From contig JBNMQM010000001.1 in the NCBI GenBank assembly GCA_051278195.1, forward strand, positions 371,100-435,099: a stretch of 64,000 nucleotides of DNA, written 5' to 3'. Origin of the DNA: JAHRVQ01 sp051278195. Lineage in GTDB: Bacteria; Pseudomonadota; Gammaproteobacteria; Pseudomonadales; Azotimanducaceae. The position numbers and the translations under genes are program-made. This document shows, piece after piece, positions 8,443 through 17,049 of the stretch; position 1 is the first letter of the stretch, and each line of letters begins with the position of its first letter. A model generated the notes under the pieces. That model saw only the letters and a program-made list of their open reading frames with translations. It was not told where the DNA came from and ran no database searches.

Positions 8443-9063
8443 CTAGAGCAGAATCATACGGTTCGGTAATTCGTTCTTCTGACCGGTCGCGGGCACATGT
8501 TCAGTGAGCAGTTCACCACAGGCTTCAACGGCATATAGAAAACCGTTAAGGGTCTGGCCGTTCTTCACTTTCTGGGTGAACTCAGCAACAATCGCTTCGA
8601 ATACTTCGTTATCGACGACCTTGCTGATGCCCCGGTCGGCAATGATTTCGACGTAATGCTCGGTTTCAGAAACGAAAATCAGCAAACCTGAATCGCCAGC
8701 GGTGTGATGCAGGTTATTGTCGAGAAATTGTCGCCGGGCGAGGTTGGATGCGCGCCACACTTTCACTCTCTTCGGAATGATGTGTCGGAGCACAAAAGGA
8801 AGTCGCAAAACGACAGCAAAAAAGATGAAGACCGAGGCCTGGAGCACTAATAACTCACTGACACCTAGCCAGAATGGAGTCAGTAAAATGATGCCCGGTG
8901 AAACCATCGCTAACAGCGCTGCCCAGAGCGTGGGGATGTAGTGATAGTCGTCCGCCTGATGGGCGAGCACGGTGACCAGTTCTGCATCGGTGGATTGCTC
9001 TACCTTGTCGATGGCCGCCGCGACTTGCTGTATTTCAGATTCCGTTAAAATCGCCATTACCAA
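8443..9063 (-). CDS. TPM-domain membrane protein
   Basis: Membrane-associated protein with a TPM (TLP18.3/Psb32/MOLO-1) fold; biochemical role unknown, although plant relatives have been described as phosphatases. Residues 1-35 hold the start of the domain (ILTESEIQQVAAAIDKVEQS), residues 50-95 hold two hydrophobic segments, and the second half has the conserved LLIFVSETEHYVEIIADRGI and FTQKVKNGQTLNGFLYAVE. It overlaps the preceding YgcG-like gene by 7 nt and is the last of a three-gene lemA operon, so it is probably translated by coupling. Confidence 0.85.
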   Translation of the reverse strand: MVMAILTESEIQQVAAAIDKVEQSTDAELVTVLAHQADDYHYIPTLWAALLAMVSPGIILLTPFWLGVSELLVLQASVFIFFAVVLRLPFVLRHIIPKRVKVWRASNLARRQFLDNNLHHTAGDSGLLIFVSETEHYVEIIADRGISKVVDNEVFEAIVAEFTQKVKNGQTLNGFLYAVEACGELLTEHVPATGQKNELPNRMILL

Positions 9064-9785
9064 CTCCCACTCGCACCACCGCCACCAAAGCTTCCGCCTC
9101 CGCCACCAAAACCGCCACCACCAAAGCCACCACCGCCGCGACCGCGGCCTCCAGATCCAGCCAAAGCGCTAAGGCCAATCAGTGCCCAGATGCTAGATCG
9201 GCCGAACAATGAAGGGATAACAAAGAAGAACACCACGAAAATGAGGAACACCCAGTTGGTCGGTGCGCCCTGTTTCTTGCTTGACGCCGTGCGCATCTGA
9301 TACTCACCGCCGAGTGCATCAATCACCGAGCGTGTGCCCACGACGAAACCCGCATCGAATTGAGCACGTTTAAAGCTGGGCGTGATCTGAGCGTTGATAA
9401 TGTTGCTTGCGATGGCATCGGTCAACTCGCCTTCAAGTCCATAGCCAACTTCAATGCGAATTTTCCGTTCTGCCTCACTGGCGATGAGTAGCACGCCATT
9501 GTTCTTGTCTGACTGGCCGATACCCCAGTGTCTGCCCAGTTGATAACCGAAGTCCTCAATGGCGTAGCCCTGCAAATCAGGCAAGGTCACGACCACCACT
9601 TGATTGCCTGTGGCTTGCTCGTGTGCCTCGCTGAGCGCTGCAATCTCTGCTTCGACGCTGGCGCTGATCATATTGGCCTGATCAACCACGCGCCCGCTGA
9701 GCTTTGGGAACTGTGGTTCGGCGAATGCGCTAAAACTGACGGCACAGAATGAAAGTGAGAGTGCGATTCGCAACATGAGGCGCAT
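9057..9785 (-). CDS. YgcG-family TPM-domain protein
   Basis: Exported, membrane-anchored TPM-domain protein commonly paired with LemA. A signal peptide covers 1-22 (ending SFSAFA before EPQFP). The TPM domain covers roughly 27-155, with LSGRVVDQANMIS and FGYQLGRHWGIGQSDKNNGV. There is a membrane segment near 180-205 (WVFLIFVVFFFVIPSLF), and the protein ends in a long glycine/phenylalanine/serine-rich tail typical of the family. Its ATG overlaps the stop of lemA (ATGA) and it overlaps the next TPM gene by 7 nt, which indicates a tight operon. Confidence 0.9.
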   Translation of the reverse strand: MRLMLRIALSLSFCAVSFSAFAEPQFPKLSGRVVDQANMISASVEAEIAALSEAHEQATGNQVVVVTLPDLQGYAIEDFGYQLGRHWGIGQSDKNNGVLLIASEAERKIRIEVGYGLEGELTDAIASNIINAQITPSFKRAQFDAGFVVGTRSVIDALGGEYQMRTASSKKQGAPTNWVFLIFVVFFFVIPSLFGRSSIWALIGLSALAGSGGRGRGGGGFGGGGFGGGGGSFGGGGASGSW

Positions 9786-10375
9786 CAGAATGAGACCTTA
9801 GGTGCCTGGTCTGCATTTTCGGCAGTCGCCTCAAACGTTTCTCTCAAGGCCATTTCGCTGTACATAAGAGAGTGCCAAATGCGTCCAGGGAATGTTCGGA
9901 TTTCGACGTTATAGAGTTGTACTGCAGCGATATAGTCACGGCGCGAGACTGCAATTCGGTTCTCTGTGCCTTCTAACTGAGACTGCAACGCGAGGAAATT
10001 CTGATTCGATTTCAAATCTGGGTAACGTTCAACCACGACCATGAGCCGGCTGAGTGCACCCGATAGTTGCTGCTGCGCTTGCTCGAACTGCTGGAGTTTT
10101 TGTGGATCGTTGATGAGGTTTGAATCAACCTGCATGGACGAGACTTTAGACCTGGCTTCGACCACTGCAGTTAACGTGTCCTTTTCTTGATTGGCAAATC
10201 CCTTAACCGTTTCTACCAGATTCGGGATCAGATCGGCCCGCCGTTGGTATTGGTTTTCGACTTGCGACCAGGCTGCTTTTACTTGTTCATCGAAGGTAGG
10301 GATATTGTTGATCCCGCAACTGCTGAGCAGCATGAGGATAGCGGATAGAAATGCGAGTCGGGTAAAGAGCACCAT
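9785..10375 (-). CDS. lemA: LemA family lipoprotein
   Basis: LemA-family coiled-coil membrane protein; function is not settled in any organism. Seen: an N-terminal hydrophobic segment ending in a lipobox-like LLSSC (residues about 16-20), then the conserved block FDEQVKAAWSQVENQYQRRA, DLIPNLVETVKGFA, and AVQLYNVEIRTFPGRI near the end. The ATG at 10373-10375 is preferred because the alternative TTG seven codons upstream has no ribosome-binding site and would place a charged residue before the signal. It is the first gene of the lemA-TPM-TPM operon, whose members overlap. Confidence 0.9.
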   Translation of the reverse strand: MVLFTRLAFLSAILMLLSSCGINNIPTFDEQVKAAWSQVENQYQRRADLIPNLVETVKGFANQEKDTLTAVVEARSKVSSMQVDSNLINDPQKLQQFEQAQQQLSGALSRLMVVVERYPDLKSNQNFLALQSQLEGTENRIAVSRRDYIAAVQLYNVEIRTFPGRIWHSLMYSEMALRETFEATAENADQAPKVSF

Positions 10376-10530
10376 ATGGCTGCCAAAAAATTCCAATTGG
10401 TGTGTAGTTTACTGGTTTTGAAAATTACTTCAGCCTTGCTTTGGTAATGACACTTTTCTGCCAACGGGCGTTTTGTCTTGATAGCCGCTCGTGCTAGTTT
10501 CTGCTCTCGGTTCTGGGTAACGATGAAGAC

Positions 10531-10938
10531 ATGAAAGAAACAGATCTACTAGCACATTTTGACGAGGATCCATTCCATCAATACCTCGGATTGAAGTTGG
10601 TCGAGTACAGGCCAGACTATGCTCGTTTGCGATTGATCAAAACGGCCACAACACCGACTGGAATTGGTGGCAGCGTCAACGGTGGGGTGATTGCGACAAT
10701 GATTGATATGGCTGCCGTTCCTGCGGTATTTACCCAGATGCGAGAGGGTAGTTTGCCGGCTGGCACAGCCGATCTCCAGGTGACCTACTTGCGCCAGGCC
10801 CATGGCGAATGGATCGATGCTGAAGCAACGGTCATTAAACGCGGCCGCCAGCTTTGTACCATTGAGGTCAGCGTGGTGAATGATGGCGGTGATCTCTGCG
10901 CAAGAGGACGGGTGCTATATGCCTGCAGACCTAATTAA
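10531..10938 (+). CDS. PaaI-type hotdog thioesterase
   Basis: Likely a cytosolic acyl-CoA thioesterase of the 4HBT/PaaI group. The 135-residue length is normal. The conserved hotdog core is present: a helix with GGSVNGGVIATMIDMAAVPAV, in which N-G-G and the aspartate of MIDMA correspond to the usual catalytic region, then TADLQVTYLRQA and the strand AEATVIKRGRQLCTIEVSV. The acyl group is not predictable. It stands alone between the lemA operon (opposite strand) and the glutamate synthase-like gene. Confidence 0.85.
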   Translation: MKETDLLAHFDEDPFHQYLGLKLVEYRPDYARLRLIKTATTPTGIGGSVNGGVIATMIDMAAVPAVFTQMREGSLPAGTADLQVTYLRQAHGEWIDAEATVIKRGRQLCTIEVSVVNDGGDLCARGRVLYACRPN

Positions 10939-11009
10939 AGTCTGACCTGCTGTTGGCAAATTGTTGAGATATTCTAGGTTGATTTACCCATGAAGACATC
11001 GAGACGCTT

Positions 11010-12590
11010 ATGAGCAAGACAATTTATGCAATATTAGCTGGAGTTACAGCGGCGATTCTTTTTGCTGGTCTGGTCTGGGGCTGGATCTGGTGGTTGTTGA
11101 TCCCCGTGGTAACTGCTTGGATGTTATCCATACAAGATAGTTTGCAGCAGCAACATTCGCTGCGGCGTAATTTCCCTCTGTTGGGCCGGGCGAGATGGCT
11201 AGCCGAATTGATTCGGCCGTTTGTACGCCAGTATTTTATAGAATCGGATACGGATGGTGCGCCTATCAATCGTATGTTTCGGTCTATTGTCTATCAGCGT
11301 GCAAAGGGCGACCTCGATACCACCCCATATGGTACTAAGGTCGATGTTTACCGAGATGGCTATGAATGGTTGAGTCATAGTCTTGGGGCGCACACGGTAA
11401 AGCCAACAGACCTCGATAACCGGGTCGAAATCGGCGGGCCGGACTGCAAGCAGAAGTACTCTGCGAGCCTGCTCAATATTTCAGCGATGAGCTATGGGTC
11501 GCTTAGTTCGGCAGCGCTAACGGCACTCAACAAGGGCGCTAAGGCGGGAGGTTTTTATCACAACACCGGTGAGGGTGGGCTTTCACCGTACCATCTATGT
11601 GGTGCGGATGTGGTTTGGCAAATTGGTACGGGCTATTTTGGTTGCCGGACTGATGAGGGTGGTTTTGATCCTGATCTATTCAAAGAGAAGGCTGCACATC
11701 CAAATGTCAAAATGATCGAGATCAAGCTTAGCCAAGGTGCCAAACCAGGTCATGGCGGCATATTGCCCGCGTCCAAAAACACGGCAGATATCGCCAGAAT
11801 TCGTACTGTAGAAGTAGGCACTGAAGTGGTCTCGCCCTCTACTCATCGTGAATTCAACTCGCCGCTTGGCTTGCTCGAGTTTGTTAAAAAGCTGCGCGAA
11901 CTGAGTGAAGGCAAACCGATCGGTTTTAAACTTTGTGTGGGTCGTCGTGTTGAGTTGTTGAGTATTTGTCAGGCGATGGTCGAGACCGGTATCAAACCGG
12001 ACTTCATTACCGTTGACGGCGGAGAGGGTGGCACAGGCGCTGCACCGCTGGAGTATTCCAATTCTGTGGGTATGCCGCTAAGAGAAGGTTTGGCAGCAGT
12101 CGATGACTGCTTAAGAGGCTTTGGCGTAAGAGGCGATATTCGCGTTATCGCCTCGGGCAAAGTGTTCACGGGTTTTCACATGGCGAAGAATCTCGCACTG
12201 GGTGCTGATCTCTGCAATTCGGCCCGCGGCATGATGCTAGCGTTAGGCTGTGTTCAATCATTGATATGCCATACCAATCATTGTCCTACTGGCGTTGCCA
12301 CTCAGGACCCGGATCTGATTAGAGGCCTGGTCGTCGAGGACAAGTGGCAAAGAGTTCAGCGCTTTCATGCTGAGACCCTGCACGCATTTGTTGACCTGAT
12401 GTCGTCTGCTGGTTTGCATTCGGCATGCGACTTAACCAGAACGCATATTTATAGGCGTTGTGGTCACGATAACATTAAGCGTTATGACCAAATTTTTACG
12501 CCGGTCACGGACGGTGCGCTGTTGGGCGACGCTTGGCCAGAACCATACCGGGAGATGCGGCCGGCGGTGGTCACCGATAGCTTCAGTTAA
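11010..12590 (+). CDS. Glutamate synthase-like FMN-binding protein
   Basis: A stand-alone version of the FMN/Fe-S domain of glutamate synthase large subunit; its real reaction is unknown because the glutaminase domain is absent. Residues 1-40 hold two hydrophobic helices that should anchor it in the membrane. The barrel includes ISAMSYGSLSSAALTALNKG, NTGEGGLSPYH, IEIKLSQGAKPGHGG, TVDGGEGGTGAAPLEY and RVIASGKVFTGFHMAKNLALG. The [3Fe-4S] cysteine pattern C-x5-C-x4-C is conserved at C414, C420 and C425. The 526-residue length is usual for this membrane-anchored family. A 21-bp duplication lies across the stop codon. Confidence 0.9.
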   Translation: MSKTIYAILAGVTAAILFAGLVWGWIWWLLIPVVTAWMLSIQDSLQQQHSLRRNFPLLGRARWLAELIRPFVRQYFIESDTDGAPINRMFRSIVYQRAKGDLDTTPYGTKVDVYRDGYEWLSHSLGAHTVKPTDLDNRVEIGGPDCKQKYSASLLNISAMSYGSLSSAALTALNKGAKAGGFYHNTGEGGLSPYHLCGADVVWQIGTGYFGCRTDEGGFDPDLFKEKAAHPNVKMIEIKLSQGAKPGHGGILPASKNTADIARIRTVEVGTEVVSPSTHREFNSPLGLLEFVKKLRELSEGKPIGFKLCVGRRVELLSICQAMVETGIKPDFITVDGGEGGTGAAPLEYSNSVGMPLREGLAAVDDCLRGFGVRGDIRVIASGKVFTGFHMAKNLALGADLCNSARGMMLALGCVQSLICHTNHCPTGVATQDPDLIRGLVVEDKWQRVQRFHAETLHAFVDLMSSAGLHSACDLTRTHIYRRCGHDNIKRYDQIFTPVTDGALLGDAWPEPYREMRPAVVTDSFS

Positions 12591-12619
12591 GTAGCCGGTA
12601 GCTTCGGTTAGGTAGCCCT
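12578..12619 (+). repeat. 21-bp imperfect tandem duplication across a stop codon
   Basis: Two adjacent copies of a 21-bp unit starting TAGCTTC (12578-12598 and 12599-12619) differ at a few positions. The first contains the TAA stop of the glutamate synthase-like gene (12588-12590); in the second the same triplet is altered. Confidence 0.8.
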
Positions 12620-12692
12620 TTGCTTGATCTCGGTCAATTTGTTCGCCGACCAAATCTATTATTCTATTTCTGTGAAATAAGAGGAGAGGATG

Positions 12693-13217
12693 ATGGACAA
12701 AGAATATGGTTTGCTAACGCGCGCTAACGGCTACATCACTGCCATCATGGAACGTGATGTCGACGTTCCTATCGATGCGGTTTGGCGGATGCTCAGCGAG
12801 GAATCGAATCGAGTCAAGTGGCTTGCGCCAGGCGCTATTGATCTAGTGAAAGGCGGGCGAGCAAAACTCGACTTTAAGGACAGTTATGTCATTGTCGACA
12901 GTGAAGTCGCTGCCTGCGAAGCGCCAGAGTTGTTGGAGTTTTCCTGGAGCGGTGTTGATGAACCGATGCGCCTCATTCGATTTTTACTCAAAAGTACCGA
13001 GGCAGGCTGCAAGATCCATCTCGAGGTCAATATCCCGGAGGATGAGGTTGCCGCCCGGTCTTGTGCAGGTTGGGAAGCTCATCTGACGATGATGCAAACG
13101 GCTTTGGCGGGCGTTCCAATCAAATTCCCACTCGATCGCTTTCAGGTCTGTCGAGAAAATTTCGACGCACAGCTACTAACGCTCATGATGTCTGAAATGG
13201 AAGTACTCCGACTTTAA
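12693..13217 (+). CDS. SRPBCC (START/Bet v1-like) protein
   Basis: Predicted small-ligand-binding or AHSA1-like protein; ligand unknown. The fold is suggested by the N-terminal strand ITAIMERDVDVPIDAVWRML, the helix, repeated strands such as LLEFSWSGVDEPMRLIRFLL and CKIHLEVNIPEDE, and a long C-terminal helix beginning CAGWEAHLTMMQTALAG. Two adjacent ATGs exist (12690 and 12693). The AGAGGAGAGG ribosome-binding site fits the second better. The last two codons and the stop are part of a 15-bp tandem repeat. Confidence 0.75.
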   Translation: MDKEYGLLTRANGYITAIMERDVDVPIDAVWRMLSEESNRVKWLAPGAIDLVKGGRAKLDFKDSYVIVDSEVAACEAPELLEFSWSGVDEPMRLIRFLLKSTEAGCKIHLEVNIPEDEVAARSCAGWEAHLTMMQTALAGVPIKFPLDRFQVCRENFDAQLLTLMMSEMEVLRL

Positions 13218-13245
13218 GTACTCCGACTTTAAGTGCTTCGAATGT
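13201..13245 (+). repeat. 15-bp tandem repeat across a stop codon
   Basis: AAGTACTCCGACTTT occurs twice in perfect tandem (13201-13230) and a third, diverged copy follows (13231-13245). The TAA stop of the SRPBCC gene is formed at the first unit boundary (13215-13217). Confidence 0.9.
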
Positions 13246-13268
13246 AAAAACAAAGCGTCAGTAAGCTT

Positions 13269-13559
13269 TTAGTTCTTGAGTCTATCGACCAGTTGTTCGA
13301 GATAGTCGATGCGCTGTCGTAGGCGTTGGTTTTTGTCGGTGAGTTCGAGTGCTAGCGCAACACCGTGAAAGTCCAGCTCTAGATCGTGGCGCAGTCTCTC
13401 GGCACGTAGGCAGCGTGCTAATGCTTCAGTGGGAAACAGCCAGTGGTCTTGGTCCGATTCTGGTTCAAGGATACCGTGCTCGACGAGTTCGATGACGAGC
13501 TGTTCGTCAACACTCGCAACTACACAAAATTCTATCAATGTGTATGAGGGTTTACTCAT
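13269..13559 (-). CDS. cbpM: CbpM chaperone modulator
   Basis: Small MerR-fold protein that binds the J-domain of CbpA and inhibits its co-chaperone activity. It has 96 residues, the family length. The N-terminal part (YTLIEFCVVASVDEQLVIEL, GILEP, WLFPTEALARCLRAERL) is the HTH-like fold, and the C-terminus is a coiled coil (LTDKNQRLRQRIDYLEQLV). Its start overlaps the stop of the CbpA gene by 4 nt (ATGA), the standard arrangement for this pair. Confidence 0.95.
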   Translation of the reverse strand: MSKPSYTLIEFCVVASVDEQLVIELVEHGILEPESDQDHWLFPTEALARCLRAERLRHDLELDFHGVALALELTDKNQRLRQRIDYLEQLVDRLKN

Positions 13560-14518
13560 ACTTGTCTCGCCATGGTGTCTCTAGGATTGAAGTTGAAGCT
13601 AGACTTTAATGCCTCGTATGCAGCTTGATCTGCTTCGGTTTCAATGGGTGGATTGACCAACTTGAGCATAACGAACTGGTCGCCAGTTGCCGAACCTAAA
13701 CCCTGACCCAAACTAAGACCGCGCCCCTTCAATCGGAGTCGCTCACCATTTTGGCTATTCGCAGGAATTTTAAGATTTACCTTGCCGCCGAGGGTTGGGA
13801 CTTCGACCCTTGTGCCTAGTGCTGCTTCCCATGGCGTGATGGGTAACACCAGCGTGATGTCATCGCCATCAGCCTCAAACAGAGCATGTTTTGAAAATGA
13901 AATTTTAAGGTAAAGGTCACCTGCTAAATCTTGTCCTTGAGTAGGTCCACGGCCTGGTTCACCCTGGCCTCGTAGTCTGAGTTCCTTGCCCGGTTTGATA
14001 CCTTTTGGGATCGTCACATTGATGGTTTTGTTGCCACTGGGGGTCGCGAGGCGTAATGCCCGCTTACCGCCGGCATGCGCTTCCTCTAGCGTGATCGCAA
14101 GGTCATAGCGGATGTCTTGGCCGCGCTGATTGAAACTTCTGGCCTCGCTCGCACTAAATCCGTTCGATCCAGCATTGAAGCGGCCCTGGTCACCAAAAAT
14201 CGACCGGAGTAAATCATCGAAACCATGTTCGGCGGAGGAGTCAGAATTAAACCGTGCCTGTCGCCCGTCGGCTCCATTGAATTGATTCGGATTATTGGCG
14301 TACTCGCGTAGCTCGTCATATTCGGCCCGCTTGTCCTCATTTTTAAGGACCTCATAGGCTTCACTGACCTCCTGGAACTTAGCAGTGGCATCTTCTTCTT
14401 CGCTCACGTCAGGGTGGTACTTGCGCGCTAGTTTCTTATAGGTGCGCTTAATTTCCTCTTGCGTTGCAGAAGGCGATAACTCAAGTATCTTGTAATAGTC
14501 TTTGAAATCCACAGCCAA
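13556..14518 (-). CDS. cbpA: CbpA, DnaJ-like co-chaperone / DNA-binding protein
   Basis: DnaJ-type co-chaperone that stimulates DnaK and, in E. coli, also binds curved DNA as a nucleoid protein. The J-domain covers 1-70 with HPD at 35-37 (ARKYHPDVSEEEDA). A G/F-like linker follows, and the two C-terminal substrate-binding barrels begin around DIRYDLAITLEEAHAGGKRA and DDITLVLPITPWEAALG. There is no zinc-finger domain, as expected for CbpA. Length (320) is normal. It forms an overlapping operon with cbpM. Confidence 0.95.
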   Translation of the reverse strand: MAVDFKDYYKILELSPSATQEEIKRTYKKLARKYHPDVSEEEDATAKFQEVSEAYEVLKNEDKRAEYDELREYANNPNQFNGADGRQARFNSDSSAEHGFDDLLRSIFGDQGRFNAGSNGFSASEARSFNQRGQDIRYDLAITLEEAHAGGKRALRLATPSGNKTINVTIPKGIKPGKELRLRGQGEPGRGPTQGQDLAGDLYLKISFSKHALFEADGDDITLVLPITPWEAALGTRVEVPTLGGKVNLKIPANSQNGERLRLKGRGLSLGQGLGSATGDQFVMLKLVNPPIETEADQAAYEALKSSFNFNPRDTMARQV

Positions 14519-14678
14519 AAATCTCTAAAGTTCACAGTTGTTTATCGGGTCGATGTGGCCGGATTCAAGTACTTCGTCAATTCTAATCTGTTCACTGCCT
14601 CTACCGGTGTCATCTATAGTGGTGCTGTCTCCACTGGTGCTACAGTGCAACCGACTAGTCGTTAAATAAGAGGGCGCC

Positions 14679-15299
14679 ATGGATCTTTTTGAAACAATGT
14701 ACAACTGTCGAGCAATGCGCAGATTGGATACAAAACCCGTGCCTGAAGGAGACCTGTTGAGGTTGATTGAAGCCGCCAATCAGGCGCCTTCCGGTTCGAA
14801 TATGCAAAATGGACGTTGGCTAGTTGTGCAAGATCCCGCTCTTAAAAAGTCGTTAGCGGATTTGAATCGCACCGGCGTAGAGGCCTACATTGGACCTCAA
14901 ATTGACAACATGGGCAGTTTGCCGCACCAGGCAGAAGACAAGAGAAGGCGGATGGCTGATGCCGTGGTCTGGCAAATGGAGCACCTGCATGAAGTCCCTG
15001 CCCTTGTTATCGCGTGCTTAGAGTATGGTGAAAAGGTAAAGGATGCGGCGATTAGCCGCGGTGCCGGATCGATCTGGCCCGGTATCCAAAATTTATTACT
15101 CGCGGCTCGAGCGCTGGGATTAGGCGCCGCGCCAACGACCCTAGCATTGGGTGACCAAGATGCCGTGCGCAAAATTTTGCACCTACCGGATACGATGGCA
15201 GCACTCTGCTTGATCCCCGTCGGCTACCCGTTGGGTAAGTTTGGACCAGTTTCACGCAAACCCGTTGACGAAATCTTACGATTTGATCGCTGGTCTTAA
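14679..15299 (+). CDS. Nitroreductase family protein
   Basis: FMN-dependent NAD(P)H oxidoreductase of the nitroreductase superfamily, probably dimeric and cytosolic. The N-terminal FMN phosphate-binding segment is MYNCRAMRRLDTKPVPEGDL, followed by ANQAPSGSNMQNGRWLVVQD and the C-terminal IWPGIQNLLLAARALGLGAAPTTL. Length (206) is normal. A following gene encoding a Rossmann-like protein begins immediately downstream or overlaps the 3' end, so the two may be co-transcribed. Confidence 0.9.
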   Translation: MDLFETMYNCRAMRRLDTKPVPEGDLLRLIEAANQAPSGSNMQNGRWLVVQDPALKKSLADLNRTGVEAYIGPQIDNMGSLPHQAEDKRRRMADAVVWQMEHLHEVPALVIACLEYGEKVKDAAISRGAGSIWPGIQNLLLAARALGLGAAPTTLALGDQDAVRKILHLPDTMAALCLIPVGYPLGKFGPVSRKPVDEILRFDRWS

Positions 15300-15327
15300 A
15301 AAATTGAACGTAACAGCAGGTGTGCCT

Positions 15328-16752
15328 ATGGCTGGTCTAGCGCTCGGCGTTCAGCTACTCGACAATAAGAGTGCGTCGGGCATTTTGTATGCGGTGCTAA
15401 GTGAGACAAGAAACGCGTTTCCGGGTGAGCTTGGATTGGACTCATGGCCAAGAGATCAGGCTGGGTTTCGAAAATTGTACGCGAGCCTGGTACCAGAATT
15501 TGAGGCGGCCCGGCTTGCCAGTTCAAAGCGACACGAGATCGCTCAGTATCTAGCGAACGCGATGCAGCAACAGTTGGTTTGGAATTCGGCAGGTGCTTCT
15601 TGCACTTTGTCGGAGTGCCTCGCTGTGGTCGCCGACCCCTTTCCTCTAGAACATATTGCGGGTGCAGGGACCGGCGGCTGGAAGCCAGAGTTTATCTATC
15701 GTGAGACCTCCTGGGGCGATTTTGCTGCGCTCGGGTCTGAACTCGCGAAGCGAAACGTGATCACCCCTGCTGGGGCTAGCGCGCTTAGCTGGATCGAGCA
15801 GTATGGATTGGCGCACGGCGAATTGAAGCTGGTTGGTCGCAAAATTGCGGTTCTAGGCGCAGCCGCTGAAATGGCACCGACCCAGGCGATGCTGGAGACG
15901 GGTGCTGATGTACTGTGGATTGATCGTGCTCCGCCGCCTGCAGAATGGCGCCAGTCGGCGGAGTTTGCAGGTACGCTCCACTATCCCCCGAACAATGCTG
16001 ACCTGCTCACCCAGCCGGGTGAAATTTTAGCGACTCTGCTGGCCTTTGCGAATGGCGATCCTATTGATCTCTGTCTCTATGCTTATGCGCCTGGTCAGGC
16101 TCGAGAGATGCGCTTGACGGGCGCAATGAATGCCATTGTGAATGCGCTGCCGCGAGAATTGATCGCGAGCGTCACGATGCTAGTATCTCCGACGACACCT
16201 GCAGAGCTTCAAGCAGATGATCGGGACGCTATGCAGCGCCGTCGGGATCAACGGCCGGTTTGGGAGGCGATGCTTGAGATGCTGGGTTTGCTCGGGCGGG
16301 GTGGTGGTTCTATTAAAAAAGACCAAGCTGCGGTGGTTCGGACGGTGGTGAGTATTCAAGGCGCGAGTTACCAGGCCGCTCAATACTTTGGCAAAGTACT
16401 GATGGCAGAAAATTGGGCGAATCAGGGCTTACGAGTGTCGGCCAATACGGCAGCGATCACGAAGACGCGTTCGTTGGATCATCCGGTCTTTGACGCGGCA
16501 TTTGGCGGCGCAGCGGCGCTGGGCGTTGAGACATTTACCCCCCAACAATCGCAATGTTTGAATGGTCTGCTGTCGATTCACGACTGGTTGCACGAAGACT
16601 TGCCGGTGCCAGGGCGGTTGAGGGTGCACGGTGGTATTCACACCCTGCCTTATCCATTGGAGGCTGCGTTGCGGCCCGCTGCTGCCATTGGCTTTGCGAG
16701 GTCGCCGGTACTCTTTATAGGGTTCTTAAAAGGGCTTCTTAGCAGGCAGTAG
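15328..16752 (+). CDS. Unrecognised protein with a Rossmann-like segment
   Basis: I do not recognise this family. The central part contains a likely dinucleotide-binding turn, KIAVLGAAAEMAPTQAML followed by GADVLWIDR, which looks like a Rossmann beta-alpha-beta with an acidic residue at the end of the second strand. Upstream are an alanine-rich helical region and IAGAGTGGWKPEF. Downstream are GLLGRGGGSIKK and a C-terminal block (LDHPVFDAAFGGAAALGVET). An ATG at 15241 is also in frame but would overlap the nitroreductase gene by 59 nt. The ATG at 15328 has AGGT at a good distance and needs no overlap. Co-orientation with the nitroreductase suggests a shared redox role, which is inference only. 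Confidence 0.6.
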   Translation: MAGLALGVQLLDNKSASGILYAVLSETRNAFPGELGLDSWPRDQAGFRKLYASLVPEFEAARLASSKRHEIAQYLANAMQQQLVWNSAGASCTLSECLAVVADPFPLEHIAGAGTGGWKPEFIYRETSWGDFAALGSELAKRNVITPAGASALSWIEQYGLAHGELKLVGRKIAVLGAAAEMAPTQAMLETGADVLWIDRAPPPAEWRQSAEFAGTLHYPPNNADLLTQPGEILATLLAFANGDPIDLCLYAYAPGQAREMRLTGAMNAIVNALPRELIASVTMLVSPTTPAELQADDRDAMQRRRDQRPVWEAMLEMLGLLGRGGGSIKKDQAAVVRTVVSIQGASYQAAQYFGKVLMAENWANQGLRVSANTAAITKTRSLDHPVFDAAFGGAAALGVETFTPQQSQCLNGLLSIHDWLHEDLPVPGRLRVHGGIHTLPYPLEAALRPAAAIGFARSPVLFIGFLKGLLSRQ

Positions 16753-17049
16753 TGTGAGTGGGCAGGCGAATTTAGCAATTTTTACATGACAAAAGCTGCC
16801 TTGATGGCCTTTCTGCTGACTGCCCGCTTACCGTTTGTGATTGCTTACTTCTTCTGCGCGGCTTGCAGAATAAGCGCCCGTAATGACAGGCGCGATGATC
16901 GGGATATCTTGGTCGGTCTGTTTATCTGGTTCAAGTACTAGCCCGATCAGATAGAAAGGGCTATGGCTGGGTCTGGCTTTCGGCGGCTATCACTTTGCTC
17001 GCTGGCTGGCTGAGTAGTTCCTCAGCCGCCGTGACGAAAGTTAGAGCGC
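16753..17049 (+). other. Gene-poor gap with possible coding remnants
   Basis: No convincing gene. The minus strand between 16828 and 16986 is open for 53 codons without any start codon and reads like protein (ends GAYSASRAEEVSNHKR). The plus strand has a 51-codon hydrophobic frame from 16786. They are mutually exclusive, so at most one is real; either could be the tail of a decayed gene. Confidence 0.3.

Noticed and set aside
9060..9160. Repetitive GCC/ACC-rich DNA as a non-coding repeat
   Set aside because: It encodes the glycine-rich tail expected of the YgcG-like protein.
16786..16941. 51-codon hydrophobic plus-strand frame as a small membrane protein
   Set aside because: The opposite strand reads at least as protein-like, no ribosome-binding site is present, and neither is supported by similarity.
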